Of a stretch of 64,000 nucleotides of DNA, positions 49,456 through 60,313 are shown piece after piece; position 1 is the first letter of the stretch, and each line of letters starts with the position of its first letter. The position numbers were made by a program, and so were the translations under genes. The DNA lies in the NCBI RefSeq assembly GCF_007981265.1, contig NZ_CP034363.1:4402001-4466000 (forward strand), in the 5' to 3' direction. Below the pieces are notes generated by a model. It did not search any database. It had not been told where the DNA came from and was given only the letters and a program-made list of their open reading frames with translations. Origin of the DNA: Pantoea sp. CCBC3-3-1. GTDB lineage: Bacteria; Pseudomonadota; Gammaproteobacteria; Enterobacterales; Enterobacteriaceae.

Positions 49456-50514
49456 ATGTTTCCTAAACTCTTGCGTTCAGTGCTTCTTGGCCTTGTTGTG
49501 GCGGGCTTACTGCTGGCTGCTGTCCCTGCGTTACGCATCGGCAGCAATTTTATCATGGCCAAAGATGACAGTGCCGACCAGGCACCTGTTAGCTACAATC
49601 CGGCCGTGCGCCGTGCCGCGCCTGCGGTGGTGAATGTGTACAATCGCAGCGCTAACGCGTCGGCCGATAACCTGGAAATTCGCACCCTCGGTTCCGGTGT
49701 CATCATGGACGGTCGCGGTTATATTCTGACCAACAAGCACGTTATCAACGATGCCGATCAGATTATTGTCGCGCTTCAGGATGGCCGCATTTTTGAAGCC
49801 ATGCTGGTCGGCTCCGATAGCCTGACCGACCTGGCCGTGCTGAAAATTACCGCCTCCGGCCTGCCTGTTATCCCGATCAATACCAGACGGATCGCCCATA
49901 TCGGCGATTTGGTGATGGCGATTGGTAATCCTTACAATATTGGGCAAACCGTTACGCAGGGAATTATCAGCGCAACCGGCCGCGTTGGGTTAAGTCCTTC
50001 CCGTTATCAAAACTTCCTGCAAACCGATGCTTCAATCAACAAAGGCAACTCCGGTGGCGCGCTGATTAATTCTCTGGGCGAACTGATGGGTATTAACACG
50101 CTTTCTTTTGATAAAAGTAACGACGGTGAAACGCCTGAAGGCATCGGCTTTGCTATTCCTACCGCGCTGGCGGCAAAAATTATGGATAAGCTGATTCGCG
50201 ACGGCCGGGTCATTCGTGGCTTTATTGGCATCAGCGGCCGTGAAATCCCGCAGGTTCATGGACAGAATCCGGGTATCGATCACGTTCAGGGGATTGTCGT
50301 AACCAATGTGGCGCAGGGTGGACCTGCCGCGAAGGCTGGCCTACAGGTCAATGATGTGATCACCAGCGTGAACCATAAACCGGCGGTCTCTGCGCTGGAA
50401 ACCATGGATCAGGTAGCGGAAATTCGGCCAGGTACGGTGATTGAAGTCGAGATCATCCGCAGCGATCGCAAAATGACGCTGCCCGTGACGGTTTTGGAAT
50501 ATCCGGGGAATTAA
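49456..50514 (+). CDS. degS: Regulatory serine protease DegS
   Basis: DegS senses misfolded outer-membrane proteins and cleaves RseA to start the sigma-E response. The 352-residue protein has an N-terminal membrane anchor (about 5-24), catalytic His95, Asp125 and Ser199 (KGNSGGALI) and one PDZ domain. The ATG at 49456 (MFPKLLRS) matches the E. coli start. Confidence 0.97.
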   Translation: MFPKLLRSVLLGLVVAGLLLAAVPALRIGSNFIMAKDDSADQAPVSYNPAVRRAAPAVVNVYNRSANASADNLEIRTLGSGVIMDGRGYILTNKHVINDADQIIVALQDGRIFEAMLVGSDSLTDLAVLKITASGLPVIPINTRRIAHIGDLVMAIGNPYNIGQTVTQGIISATGRVGLSPSRYQNFLQTDASINKGNSGGALINSLGELMGINTLSFDKSNDGETPEGIGFAIPTALAAKIMDKLIRDGRVIRGFIGISGREIPQVHGQNPGIDHVQGIVVTNVAQGGPAAKAGLQVNDVITSVNHKPAVSALETMDQVAEIRPGTVIEVEIIRSDRKMTLPVTVLEYPGN

Positions 50515-50515
50515 G

Positions 50516-50537
50516 GATGGGGCCAGCTGGCCCCATC
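50516..50537. terminator. Palindrome between degS and mdh
   Basis: GATGGGGCCAG / CTGGCCCCATC is a 22-bp perfect palindrome between the convergent stops of degS and mdh. It probably ends both transcripts, although no long T-run is present. Confidence 0.6.
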
Positions 50538-50541
50538 ACGA

Positions 50542-51838
<1,297 letters not shown>

Positions 51839-51876
51839 TTTGCATAAAAATTCACTTAATTGCATAATAATGTAAT
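51839..51876 (+). promoter_or_regulatory. Pair of ARG boxes upstream of argR
   Basis: TTTGCATAAAAATTCACT (51839-51856) and ATTGCATAATAATGTAAT (51859-51876) each resemble the 18-bp ArgR box, with TGCAT and ATTCA half-sites. Two boxes side by side about one helix-turn pair apart are typical of ArgR operators. argR starts 48 bp downstream, so autoregulation is expected. Confidence 0.65.
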
Positions 51877-51878
51877 AA

Positions 51879-52394
<516 letters not shown>

Positions 52395-52771
52395 GCCAGC
52401 CTCTGCCTGCCACGGCTCGTCCTGACGAAATCCCTGCAAACATAACCCTGTCTTAGAGCTGGCGCATGCCAGCTTTACATTATTATTGCCCTGTCGATGC
52501 CAGGACAGCATGATACACTAGTCTTACGGCCTAAAAGCGGCGTTTCAAACCAGACACTCCCGTCTCATAGTGTGATCAACCATAAATTAGCGCACAAATG
52601 GTTAAATTCACATATCTGCATGTTATTCCACATATTTAACAGAAGATGAGCAAGATATAAGCATTTTTTATAACTTAAGGTTATTAAAAGGTGGCTTATT
52701 GCTTAAGTTTCCCAACAAAAAATTATTAGCATGCTATTAATTTTTTACGTTATTAGATCTATACTTATTTT
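52395..52771 (+). other. argR-DUF1471 intergenic region with argR terminator
   Basis: This stretch holds no recognisable gene. A hairpin AGCTGGC/GCCAGCT (52457-52474) followed by TT is the likely argR terminator. The rest is AT-rich and ends with a TATACT -10-like element (52760-52765) before the first small secreted-protein gene. Confidence 0.5.
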
Positions 52772-52787
52772 CGTGATGTGAGTCACA
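52772..52787 (+). promoter_or_regulatory. CRP-like site before the first DUF1471 gene
   Basis: CGTGATGTGAGTCACA matches TGTGA-N6-TCACA at all but the first base. It lies 38-53 bp before the start codon and just downstream of a TATACT element, where a bound regulator would more likely repress than activate. Confidence 0.4.
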
Positions 52788-52824
52788 CAAAAATTAGATA
52801 AAAAAAACGACGAGGAAAAATATC

Positions 52825-53088
52825 ATGAACATTAAAACTACCATCGCGGCAGTAAGCCTGCTTTCAACACTGTCATTTGGCGCCTTTGCAGCAGATTCTA
52901 TCAACGCCGATCGGGCGCAGAATATGCAAAACATCGGCACTATCAGCGTGAGCGGCGTGAGTGGTTCACCGATGGATATCAACGCCAAACTGAACCAGAA
53001 AGCGGAAGCTCAGGGCGCAACGGCCTATCGTGTCGTAGAGGCTTATAACAACGGCAACTACCATGCGACCGCAGAACTGTACAAATAA
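52825..53088 (+). CDS. DUF1471 (YhcN/BhsA-type) periplasmic protein, copy 1
   Basis: The 87-residue protein has a cleavable signal peptide (about residues 1-22, ending AFA-ADSIN) and a single YdgH/BhsA/McbA domain with GTISVSGVSGSPMDI and the C-terminal ATAYRVVEAYNNGNYHATAE, seen as AYRVVEAYNNGNYHATA. GAGGAAAA serves as ribosome site. It is first of three adjacent paralogues where E. coli has one yhcN gene. Family members respond to stress and affect biofilm; role here unknown. Confidence 0.88.
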   Translation: MNIKTTIAAVSLLSTLSFGAFAADSINADRAQNMQNIGTISVSGVSGSPMDINAKLNQKAEAQGATAYRVVEAYNNGNYHATAELYK

Positions 53089-53190
53089 CCGACCTTTTAC
53101 CTTTGTAAGACTGTCAGACGATAACCCCAAGAATAATAAATGCTTTTTAGCCCTTTCGGTTATCGCCCACCCCTATTGGAGCGTTTTATC

Positions 53191-53457
53191 ATGAAAACAT
53201 TATCTCTTGCTGTACTGAGCCTGGCCGCCGCTGTTTCCTTCGGCGCCAGCGCCGCTAACCTGGTAACCGATCAGCAGGTTGCCAGTCAAAATCTGCAATC
53301 CATGGGTACCATCAGCGTCAGCGGTATCGATGCTGCACCGACCACGATTCGCCAGCAGCTGTCTGAAAAAGCCGATGCGCAGGGTGCAACATCCTATCGG
53401 GTGATTGAGGCCTACACTAACGGCAACTACCACGCGACTGCAGAACTGTATAAATAA
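53191..53457 (+). CDS. DUF1471 (YhcN/BhsA-type) periplasmic protein, copy 2
   Basis: The 88-residue paralogue has a signal peptide ending GASA-ANLV and shares GTISVSGI and the ending NGNYHATAELYK with copy 1. The ATG at 53191 follows TTGGAG; an upstream open frame adds 17 residues without a signal-peptide look. It is about 100 bases from copy 1, so it could have its own promoter. Confidence 0.86.
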   Translation: MKTLSLAVLSLAAAVSFGASAANLVTDQQVASQNLQSMGTISVSGIDAAPTTIRQQLSEKADAQGATSYRVIEAYTNGNYHATAELYK

Positions 53458-53549
53458 ATCCGGTGACGAGCGGGCGAAGGCCTGCACGTAAGATTGACGA
53501 CCTGATCAGGTAGAACCCGCGGGTTGTTGAGCATAATGAGGATAACATC

Positions 53550-53813
53550 ATGAAAATCAAAACAACTGTCGCTGCATTAAGCCTGCTGTCTGTGATCGCT
53601 TTTGGCGCTTCTGCGGCAAAATTAGTTGATGCACAGCAGTCAGAGAATCTGCAATCTGTGGGAACGGTAAGCCTGAGCGGTGTGACCGGTGCGCCGATGG
53701 ATATCCGTCAGCAACTGTCGCAAAAAGCAGATGAGCAAGGTGCCAGCGCTTATCGGGTTGTCGAAGCCCGTCGTGACAACAACTGGCATGTTACCGCAGA
53801 GCTTTATAAGTAA
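53550..53813 (+). CDS. DUF1471 (YhcN/BhsA-type) periplasmic protein, copy 3
   Basis: The 87-residue paralogue has a signal peptide ending GASA-AKLV, the core GTVSLSGVTGAPMDI and the ending NNWHVTAELYK. Its C-terminal segment (EARRDNNWHV) departs most from the other two. The terminator at 53857-53881 follows, closing the tandem array. Confidence 0.86.
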   Translation: MKIKTTVAALSLLSVIAFGASAAKLVDAQQSENLQSVGTVSLSGVTGAPMDIRQQLSQKADEQGASAYRVVEARRDNNWHVTAELYK

Positions 53814-53856
53814 TTCCTCGTCGACCGTGTCGAAAACGGTCACTGACGAACCCTTT

Positions 53857-53881
53857 GGCCCCGCTCGCCGGGGCCCTTTTT
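53857..53881 (+). terminator. Terminator after the DUF1471 array
   Basis: GGCCCCG / CGGGGCC with a 5-base loop followed by CTTTTT is a strong rightward terminator after the third paralogue. Confidence 0.88.
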
Positions 53882-53890
53882 ACCGCTGCA

Positions 53891-54154
53891 TTACCGAATG
53901 TTGAAGCGGAGCTGCCCCTCCAGCTCCTCTTCAGCTTCATCAAATAACAAAATGAGCGCGCCATAGCGGCGTCTTTGCCCCGTGCCCAAATGAATAAACG
54001 CGATCTCTAACGGTAGCGGCAACGCATTCACCACATCCCATAAAGTATCCAAATCCGTTATTAGCCGATCCGCCAGCGCAAAACGCTCGCTGAACTGGCG
54101 AAAGAAATGTGACTGATCAACAATTTCATTAAAATCGAAAATCTCTGTTCTCAT
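53891..54154 (-). CDS. yhcO: Barstar-family protein YhcO
   Basis: The 87-residue protein matches E. coli YhcO, a barstar-like fold (barnase-inhibitor family) with no known partner. The region [13 protein letters not shown] and ending [21 protein letters not shown] are characteristic. The ATG at 54154 with GGAG eight bases upstream is the family start. No barnase-like RNase is seen nearby. Confidence 0.88.
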   Translation of the reverse strand: MRTEIFDFNEIVDQSHFFRQFSERFALADRLITDLDTLWDVVNALPLPLEIAFIHLGTGQRRRYGALILLFDEAEEELEGQLRFNIR

Positions 54155-54205
54155 AGGGCCGCTCCACAGGGCAAACGGTGGACGACACAATGGCCGCCCG
54201 GTGAG

Positions 54206-55660
54206 TTACAGTCCCCCGATATGCAGGGCTTTCACTTCTAAATATTCCTCAAGACCCAGTACCGATCCTTCACGACCTAATCCCGATTCCTTGACGCCGC
54301 CAAACGGTGCTAACTCGGTTGAAACAGCGCATTCATTGACGCCAACCATACCGCTTTCCAGCGCAGCTGATACACGGAAAACGCGTTGCAGGTTTTGCGT
54401 ATAAAAGTAAGCGGCCAGGCCAAATTCGGTATCGTTAGCCCGTCGGATAACGTCCTCTTCCTCTTCAAAGCGGAAGCAGGCGGCAACCGGGCCAAAAGTT
54501 TCTTCTTTTGCCAGTTTCATCTTCTCACTGGCATCGGCGATCACTGTCGGTTGCCAGAAGTTGCCGCCAAGTGCGTGGCGTGCACCGCCAGTAACAATCC
54601 TGCCACCAAGAGCCAGCGCATCTTTCACGTGCTCTTCCACTTTTTCCACCGCAGAAGCTTCAATCAGCGGCCCAACCACGACACCGTCATCCATGCCGTT
54701 GCCTACCTTCAGCTTACTCACCTCTTCCGCCAGCTGGCTGACAAAGCGTTCGTAAATGCTGTCGTGGATATAAAAACGGTTCACGCTAACGCAGACCTGA
54801 CCCGCATTACGGAATTTATTAGCGATAGCGCCTTTTACGGCAGCATCAATATCTGCATCGTCAAAAACGATATAAGGCGCGTTGCCGCCAAGCTCCATCG
54901 ATACTTTTTTCATCGTTTCTGCGGCATTGCGCATCAGCAATTTTCCCACCTGCGTGGAGCCGGTGAAGGAAATTTTCCTGACGGCTTTACTGGCCATGAT
55001 CGCATCGCTGATCGCGCTGGTATCGCCCGCAACGGCGTTAAGAACGCCATCCGGCACCCCTGCCTTTTTCGCCAGGGCTAACAGAGCGAAAGCGGAAAGC
55101 GGGGTGTTATTGGCAGGTTTGATAATGCCGGTACAACCCGCAGCGAGCGCAGGTCCAAGCTTACGAGTCAGCATCGCCATCGGGAAATTCCATGGCGTAA
55201 TAGCGGCAACGACGCCAATTGGCTCACGCGTTGCCAGAATGCGCGATCCTGCTTTGGCGGGCGGGATGATTTCACCGTTGGCACGCTTAGCCTGCTCGGC
55301 AAACCACTGGATAAAGCTGGCGGCATATTCGACTTCGCCTTCGGCTTCTTTAACCGGTTTTCCCTGTTCAGCGGTCATTAGCTTGCCCAGCCAGGCTTTG
55401 TTCTCAATCATCAGCTGATACCAGCGATAAAGGATCTCACTACGCTCTTTCGCCGTTTTCGCTCGCCAGGCGGGAAACGCGGCTGAAGCCGCCGCAATAG
55501 CCTGCTCGGTTTCCTGTTTGCCTGCACGGGCAACCTGAGCAATCGTCTCGCCAGTGGCGGGATTTAATACGTCAAACGTAGAGGCGCAGCGCTGCCAATT
55601 GCCGTTAATAAAGTAGCCGGTTTGAAATAAGTCGTTGTCCTGAAGGAAGGATAAGTTCAT
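54206..55660 (-). CDS. NAD(P)-dependent aldehyde dehydrogenase, succinate-semialdehyde type
   Basis: This 484-residue enzyme is closest in my reading to GabD (succinate-semialdehyde dehydrogenase). It has AITPWNFPMAM, KPANNTPLSA, FTGSTQVGK, the general base Glu256 (MELGGNAP), the nucleophile Cys290 (GQVCVSVNR) and LAPFGGVKESGLGREGS. The start is the ATG at 55660 after AGGAG. No gabT or gabP is nearby. In E. coli yhcO is next to aaeB, so this gene is an insertion in that slot. The substrate is an inference. Confidence 0.85.
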   Translation of the reverse strand: MNLSFLQDNDLFQTGYFINGNWQRCASTFDVLNPATGETIAQVARAGKQETEQAIAAASAAFPAWRAKTAKERSEILYRWYQLMIENKAWLGKLMTAEQGKPVKEAEGEVEYAASFIQWFAEQAKRANGEIIPPAKAGSRILATREPIGVVAAITPWNFPMAMLTRKLGPALAAGCTGIIKPANNTPLSAFALLALAKKAGVPDGVLNAVAGDTSAISDAIMASKAVRKISFTGSTQVGKLLMRNAAETMKKVSMELGGNAPYIVFDDADIDAAVKGAIANKFRNAGQVCVSVNRFYIHDSIYERFVSQLAEEVSKLKVGNGMDDGVVVGPLIEASAVEKVEEHVKDALALGGRIVTGGARHALGGNFWQPTVIADASEKMKLAKEETFGPVAACFRFEEEEDVIRRANDTEFGLAAYFYTQNLQRVFRVSAALESGMVGVNECAVSTELAPFGGVKESGLGREGSVLGLEEYLEVKALHIGGL

Positions 55661-55788
55661 CGTTTTCTCCTGTCGGTTTGCCATCCTGATGGGGTAAGTA
55701 TAGATGGCGACAGGATGACGGACCGGGAGAAACGCAGGAAAGCGGCAGATACTCTGGTGATGGCCGTGAGCTTATTGACACAGTGCTG

Positions 55789-55899
55789 GCGTGAGGAACA
55801 GGAGCCTGCCACAAAGACGCAGAAAGCGGCGTCCCTGCCAGCTCGGCCTGGGCCGTCCATGGCCCAGGCCGCTTTGTTCCGGGCCCCTGTTCCTCGCGC
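55789..55899. repeat. 111-bp palindromic element with nested hairpins
   Basis: Outer arms of 28 bases (55789-55816 and 55872-55899; GAGGAACAGGAGCC against GGGCCCCTGTTCCTC) are imperfect inverted repeats. Inside, CGGCCTGGGCC (55844-55854) and GGCCCAGGCCG (55861-55871) are perfect, and the extra 27 bases on the left hold GACGC/GCGTC (55816-55833). The whole can fold into a three-way structure. It lies between the aldehyde dehydrogenase gene and aaeB. It is a candidate intergenic repeat or MITE and perhaps the aaeB terminator. Confidence 0.6.
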
Positions 55900-55945
55900 T
55901 TTGAGTGTGCCAAAAATCTGTGACGACTGGCTGAACTCCCGGCAC

Positions 55946-57904
55946 TCAGATTTGAATCAGCGTGTTTTGGTATTTTTTCAGCACGTGGGCGAGGCGCTGT
56001 ACCGGTTCGGTGACGCCGAGTGGCGCTTCGTAGCGTTGCAGCTTGTCCTGATAGATATCCAGTTCGGTCAGCAAGCGCTCAAAATAGTGGCGGCGTTTTG
56101 CATCGCTTCTTGCCGCAATCACATGGTCGGCAGTGTGACGAAGCTGCTTATGGAATGCAGAAAGATCGCTGTTAACCGGGATCTCAGCATCACGTAAACG
56201 TTGATGCCCCACAATCAGCGTCAGCGCCACGCGGAATTTATCCACATCGCCAGGAAAGATATTCAACAGCATAAACAGTTGCTGATAAAGCGCGGGCAAA
56301 TGATTTTCACGCCGCCTTGCCTGATTGGTAGTCATCGCCGCCACCGCAGAATACATAAAGCGATTAAGCAACGTGCGACCGATACGTGCTTTCGACGTGT
56401 CACGGATTAACAGGATGACCAACAAGGCCAGAAAACAACCAATGGCCTGCCCTAACGCGTTATCCAGAAATGCGCTGACGTTAAAGGTCATCGGGTTATC
56501 CAGCGTCAGGATGTTGATGGTTCCCACCAGCGCGCCCAGCGTGCCAATCTGCCGACGTTGAATCAGTAAGCCACCGATAAACGCCATCACGCCCAGTATG
56601 ATACAGAGCAACAGCATACTTTGTTGCGTCGCGGGCATCAGCACCATGTAATAGAGCGATCCCAGCGGAATAGCGACCACCATGCCGTACAGAAAATCTT
56701 TCGCCATCATTAACGGATTCGGCATGCGCATTGCCAGCGCGGTAATCACCGCCAGCATGACCATTGCGCCACTGCCTGAAGTCCAGCCGCTCCAGAGCCA
56801 GAACAGTGAACCGATGGAGGTAGCCACAAACGTCCGGATCCCGTTGATCAAGGCGTGACGCGTTTCTGCCGAGCGCATTTTTACCACCGGCTCACCCGCC
56901 AGCACGCCCTCTTCCATCCCGCTGATCCTGCTGTTGGTGTGGATCCCTTTCATCAGCAGCAGATAGCGTGACGCGGCCCCCACCCAATTACGGATCGTCA
57001 CCGGCGTATTTTTACTGCCGCTGGCGGTAATGACCCGCCGCATGATCTTCATCCGCTTGTGGATATCACCAATATTGTCGACCGGTTTTTCGAAGAAGAG
57101 ATGAAACTGCGGCGGGACATATTCCTGGCGGGTGTTCTGGATGAGAAACGTTTCGCAAGCCTGGGTAATCAGCGTCAGAGAAAGCGTGTTCAGCGCCTGT
57201 AAACGCCGGTTAACGTTCTGCCAGCGTGCGGATTCCATCATCAGATGGGTGCGCATGCCGTTCAGTGCGGCAGTGCGACGTACCAGACCGGTCCAGGCTT
57301 TATCCACCTCTTCTTTGTCGGCATGCGCCACGCAAAGCTGCATCAGCTTATAGTGATCCACCAGCAGGCCATCGATAGCGCGATCGATATCCTGCTTGAT
57401 TGAGCGAGGTGAAAACAGCATGTCGGCCAGAATGGCGCAAACGATGCCGATGATAATTTCGCTACAGCGTTCTACGGCAAACTGCGGTGCCAGCAGCAAA
57501 GAACCGTTGGCATCCACGCTGACCACGATAATCAGCGCGGTATAGCCTGCAAGTCCCAATGCATAGGAGTTTTCGACTTTGATAAGCGAGGAGAGCCAGA
57601 CGCAAAAACCGGCCCACAGACAGCAAAGCAGCAGCATCACGACGGGCGCGCGAATGGTGGCGATCATAATCGTCAGCGCGGCAATACAGCCAAGAAAAGT
57701 GCCGACAATACGCAGCAGGCCGCGATGACGCAGCGCGCCAGAAAAAGGATCGCCACCCGCTGCGAAAGCCGTACCGCCTGCGACGATACAGGCGGTCATT
57801 ACCGCCCAGCGAGGCGTTTCCAGATTGAAGTGAAAACCGATCAGCAGCGCCAGCAGAATGGCAAAAGTGAGCTTGATCGGAAATCGCAGACGATACCACA
57901 ACAT
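55946..57904 (-). CDS. aaeB: p-Hydroxybenzoic acid efflux pump subunit AaeB
   Basis: AaeB is the inner-membrane subunit of an aromatic carboxylic acid efflux pump. The 652-residue protein of the FUSC/PET family has two clusters of about six membrane segments (residues 12-165 and 365-500) separated and followed by cytoplasmic domains. It begins four bases after aaeA ends. The E. coli protein is 655 residues. Confidence 0.95.
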   Translation of the reverse strand: MLWYRLRFPIKLTFAILLALLIGFHFNLETPRWAVMTACIVAGGTAFAAGGDPFSGALRHRGLLRIVGTFLGCIAALTIMIATIRAPVVMLLLCCLWAGFCVWLSSLIKVENSYALGLAGYTALIIVVSVDANGSLLLAPQFAVERCSEIIIGIVCAILADMLFSPRSIKQDIDRAIDGLLVDHYKLMQLCVAHADKEEVDKAWTGLVRRTAALNGMRTHLMMESARWQNVNRRLQALNTLSLTLITQACETFLIQNTRQEYVPPQFHLFFEKPVDNIGDIHKRMKIMRRVITASGSKNTPVTIRNWVGAASRYLLLMKGIHTNSRISGMEEGVLAGEPVVKMRSAETRHALINGIRTFVATSIGSLFWLWSGWTSGSGAMVMLAVITALAMRMPNPLMMAKDFLYGMVVAIPLGSLYYMVLMPATQQSMLLLCIILGVMAFIGGLLIQRRQIGTLGALVGTINILTLDNPMTFNVSAFLDNALGQAIGCFLALLVILLIRDTSKARIGRTLLNRFMYSAVAAMTTNQARRRENHLPALYQQLFMLLNIFPGDVDKFRVALTLIVGHQRLRDAEIPVNSDLSAFHKQLRHTADHVIAARSDAKRRHYFERLLTELDIYQDKLQRYEAPLGVTEPVQRLAHVLKKYQNTLIQI

Positions 57905-57908
57905 AGGC

Positions 57909-58841
57909 TTAGCCGAACTCGCGCAGACGATGTATCAGCTTCATCATCGGTGACATCTCGCCCGACTGGCGATCTTTCTCGCCGGTGATGATTACCGTCG
58001 CCGTGGTGCCGGATGGATACAGATTGCCCGGCTGCTGATCCAGATGAATACGCACCGGCACACGCTGTGCCAAACGCACCCATTCAAGGTTGGAGTCGAT
58101 GGTCGCCATACCTTTGCTGTCAACGGTGCTGCTGCTGTTGGTGACACCCGCAGCGATACTGTCGACGGTACCATGCAGCACGCGGTTGCTGCCCAGCGGG
58201 GTAATTTCAACACGGTAGCCCGGACGCACGCCGTCCAGCTTGGTTTCTTCCATATAGGCCAGCACGTAGAAGGTATGCTGCTGAACCAGCGCGACGGCTG
58301 TCGATCCGCGGGTAATAAACTCGCCGCCGTAAACGTTAAGGTTAGTCACCCAGCCGTCTGACGGCGCTTTCACCACGGTCCTTTCAAGATCCAGTTTGGC
58401 CGTGTCACGCGTGGCGACAGCTTTCGCCAGCTGATGCTCGGTGGTTTGATAATCATTATTTGCCTGCTCGATAGCCTCACGGGACATCGCTGAAACGCCC
58501 AGTTGGTTACGGCGTGTGGCTTCACGACGCTTTTCACTGACCAGCGCCTGATAATAAGCCACGTCCGCTTCGGCCTGGTTCAACGCCTGCTGATAACGCG
58601 GCTGATCGACCACAAACAGGACCTGGCCTTTCTTCACCAGCTGGTTGTCACGTACGCGAACATCGGTAATCAGGCCGCTTACGTCTGGCGCAATGGCCAC
58701 TACGTCAGCATTAAATTTAGCGTCTCGCGTCCAGGGGGATTCGGTGTAGAACACCCAGGCACGGAAGATAAGAAGAACCGCAATAATGACCAGAATGATG
58801 GTAATGGCGAACCGGGAAATTTTTCTTGTTAACGCTTTCAC
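57909..58841 (-). CDS. aaeA: p-Hydroxybenzoic acid efflux pump subunit AaeA
   Basis: AaeA is the periplasmic membrane-fusion partner of AaeB. The 310-residue protein has an N-terminal anchor (about 10-28), a biotinyl-lipoyl-like domain ([20 protein letters not shown]) and a long alpha-hairpin. The start is the GTG at 58841 after GAGG, giving VKALTRK and the same length as E. coli; the open frame continues upstream without a credible start. It lies seven bases from aaeX. Confidence 0.96.
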   Translation of the reverse strand: MKALTRKISRFAITIILVIIAVLLIFRAWVFYTESPWTRDAKFNADVVAIAPDVSGLITDVRVRDNQLVKKGQVLFVVDQPRYQQALNQAEADVAYYQALVSEKRREATRRNQLGVSAMSREAIEQANNDYQTTEHQLAKAVATRDTAKLDLERTVVKAPSDGWVTNLNVYGGEFITRGSTAVALVQQHTFYVLAYMEETKLDGVRPGYRVEITPLGSNRVLHGTVDSIAAGVTNSSSTVDSKGMATIDSNLEWVRLAQRVPVRIHLDQQPGNLYPSGTTATVIITGEKDRQSGEMSPMMKLIHRLREFG

Positions 58842-58848
58842 TATGACC

Positions 58849-59052
58849 TCAGACAAACAATCGGGAAACCAGGTAGAACAGGCAGCAGTAGAGAGCTGTA
58901 TTAAACAATGCAGGATGCCAGACCAGGTCATAGATTCCGGTAGGCGTGATCAGACGTCGCACCAGCCAGAACAGCATCAATGACACAATGATTTCAAAGA
59001 ATATGGGCGGGAAGGAAAGCCCAAAGATCACAATAACCGGAAGCACACTCAT
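58849..59052 (-). CDS. aaeX: AaeX, small membrane protein of the aae operon
   Basis: AaeX is a 67-residue protein with two hydrophobic segments (about 5-30 and 48-65), encoded first in the aaeXAB operon. It is not required for pump activity in E. coli and its role is unclear. The length equals E. coli. The operon is divergent from aaeR. Confidence 0.94.
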   Translation of the reverse strand: MSVLPVIVIFGLSFPPIFFEIIVSLMLFWLVRRLITPTGIYDLVWHPALFNTALYCCLFYLVSRLFV

Positions 59053-59279
59053 CTCTTATCCTTGTCAGTTTACCAGGCGCTCCGCTCGTCAAACGCAACA
59101 AACCACCTCCCTTGCAGGGCGGCTTCTGCTTTACAGGTTGATAATGTCAGATTGATTATCATCACCGGCGCTCTATGAATAATAGCGTATTCAGGAGCCA
59201 GCATAATGGCGAGTTGAGTTACGGAATGGTAACCCGGCAATGCTATAGTAACGCGGCTGACTATCTGTTTTCTACCAAA

Positions 59280-59295
59280 TGTGATCTAAATCACT
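59280..59295 (+). promoter_or_regulatory. CRP-like site next to aaeR
   Basis: TGTGATCTAAATCACT matches TGTGA-N6-TCACA at all but the last base. It ends 18 bp before the aaeR start, in the aaeX-aaeR gap, so it could influence aaeR directly or aaeXAB from 228 bp away. Confidence 0.5.
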
Positions 59296-59313
59296 TTTAA
59301 GCCAGAGTTAATA

Positions 59314-60231
59314 ATGGAAAGAATGAAAGGTATGTCCGTCTTCGCACGGGTTGTCGAGTTGGGTTCGTTTACCGCAGCGGCCAATCAGCTGCAAATGAGC
59401 GTCTCCGCCGTGAGTCAGATTGTTGCCCGGCTGGAGGATGAGTTGCAGGTAAAACTGCTGAACCGCAGCACACGCAGCCTCGGGCTGACCGAAGCCGGTA
59501 AAATCTACTTTCAGGGCTGCCGTCGGATGATGTCTGAAGCGCAGCAGGTACATGAACAGCTTTACGCGTTTAATAACACGCCCATCGGCACGCTGCGTAT
59601 CGGCAGCTCATCCACTATGGCGCAGAATGTGCTGGCAAACATGACGTCAGAAATGCTCAAAGAGCATCCTGGCCTGACGGTAAACCTGGTCACCGGTATC
59701 CCTGCGCCGGATTTGATTGCCGACGGACTGGACCTGGTGATCCGGGTAGGCGCCCTGCGCGATTCCAGCCTGTTTTCACGCCGCCTGGGTTCCATGCCGA
59801 TGGTGGTCTGTGCGGCAAAAAGCTATCTGGCGCAGCACGGAACGCCGGACAAACCCTCGGACATCAGTAATTTTTCCTGGCTGGAATATAGCGTCAGGCC
59901 GGATAACGACTTCGAACTGACTTCGCCAGAAGGCCTCGCCATTCGGCTTTCACCTCAGGGCCGCTTCGCTACCAACGATTCACAAACGCTGATCCGCTGG
60001 CTGGTGGCCGGAACGGGGATTGCCTACGTGCCGCTGATGTGGGTAATAGAAGAGATTAACGCGGGCAAGATCGAAATTCTGTTTGCACATTATCAGTCCG
60101 ATCCGCGTCCGGTTTACGCGGTTTATACGCAGAAAGATAAGCTGCCGCTCAAGGTTCAGGTCTGCATCAACTATCTGTCAGACTATTTCGATAAGGTGGC
60201 GGATGTGTATCAGGAGTACCGGCAGGAGTGA
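59314..60231 (+). CDS. aaeR: LysR-family regulator AaeR
   Basis: AaeR activates aaeXAB in response to aromatic acids. The 305-residue LysR protein has the N-terminal helix-turn-helix (GSFTAAANQLQMSVSAVSQI, VARLEDELQVKLLNRSTRS) and a C-terminal effector-binding domain. It is divergent from aaeX. E. coli AaeR is 309 residues. Confidence 0.95.
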   Translation: MERMKGMSVFARVVELGSFTAAANQLQMSVSAVSQIVARLEDELQVKLLNRSTRSLGLTEAGKIYFQGCRRMMSEAQQVHEQLYAFNNTPIGTLRIGSSSTMAQNVLANMTSEMLKEHPGLTVNLVTGIPAPDLIADGLDLVIRVGALRDSSLFSRRLGSMPMVVCAAKSYLAQHGTPDKPSDISNFSWLEYSVRPDNDFELTSPEGLAIRLSPQGRFATNDSQTLIRWLVAGTGIAYVPLMWVIEEINAGKIEILFAHYQSDPRPVYAVYTQKDKLPLKVQVCINYLSDYFDKVADVYQEYRQE

Positions 60232-60255
60232 GGGATTTAGCATAGCGGCGGTGCG

Positions 60256-60285
60256 TCAGGGAATGCTTTTTAGCACATTCCCTGA
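60256..60285. terminator. Hairpin between aaeR and tldD
   Basis: TCAGGGAATG / CATTCCCTGA with a 10-base loop lies between the convergent stops. A strong stem, but no T-run on either side, so termination strength is uncertain. Confidence 0.55.
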
Positions 60286-60313
60286 CCATGAACAGCTTAG
60301 GGTAGGCTGATTA

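Noticed and set aside
53891-54154. YhcO as an antitoxin of a toxin-antitoxin pair
   Set aside because: Barstar-like fold suggests an inhibitor, but no barnase-like or other toxin gene is adjacent, and E. coli YhcO is also solitary.
54386-55081. 231-codon open frame antisense to the aldehyde dehydrogenase
   Set aside because: Fully opposite a conserved enzyme, without domain similarity.
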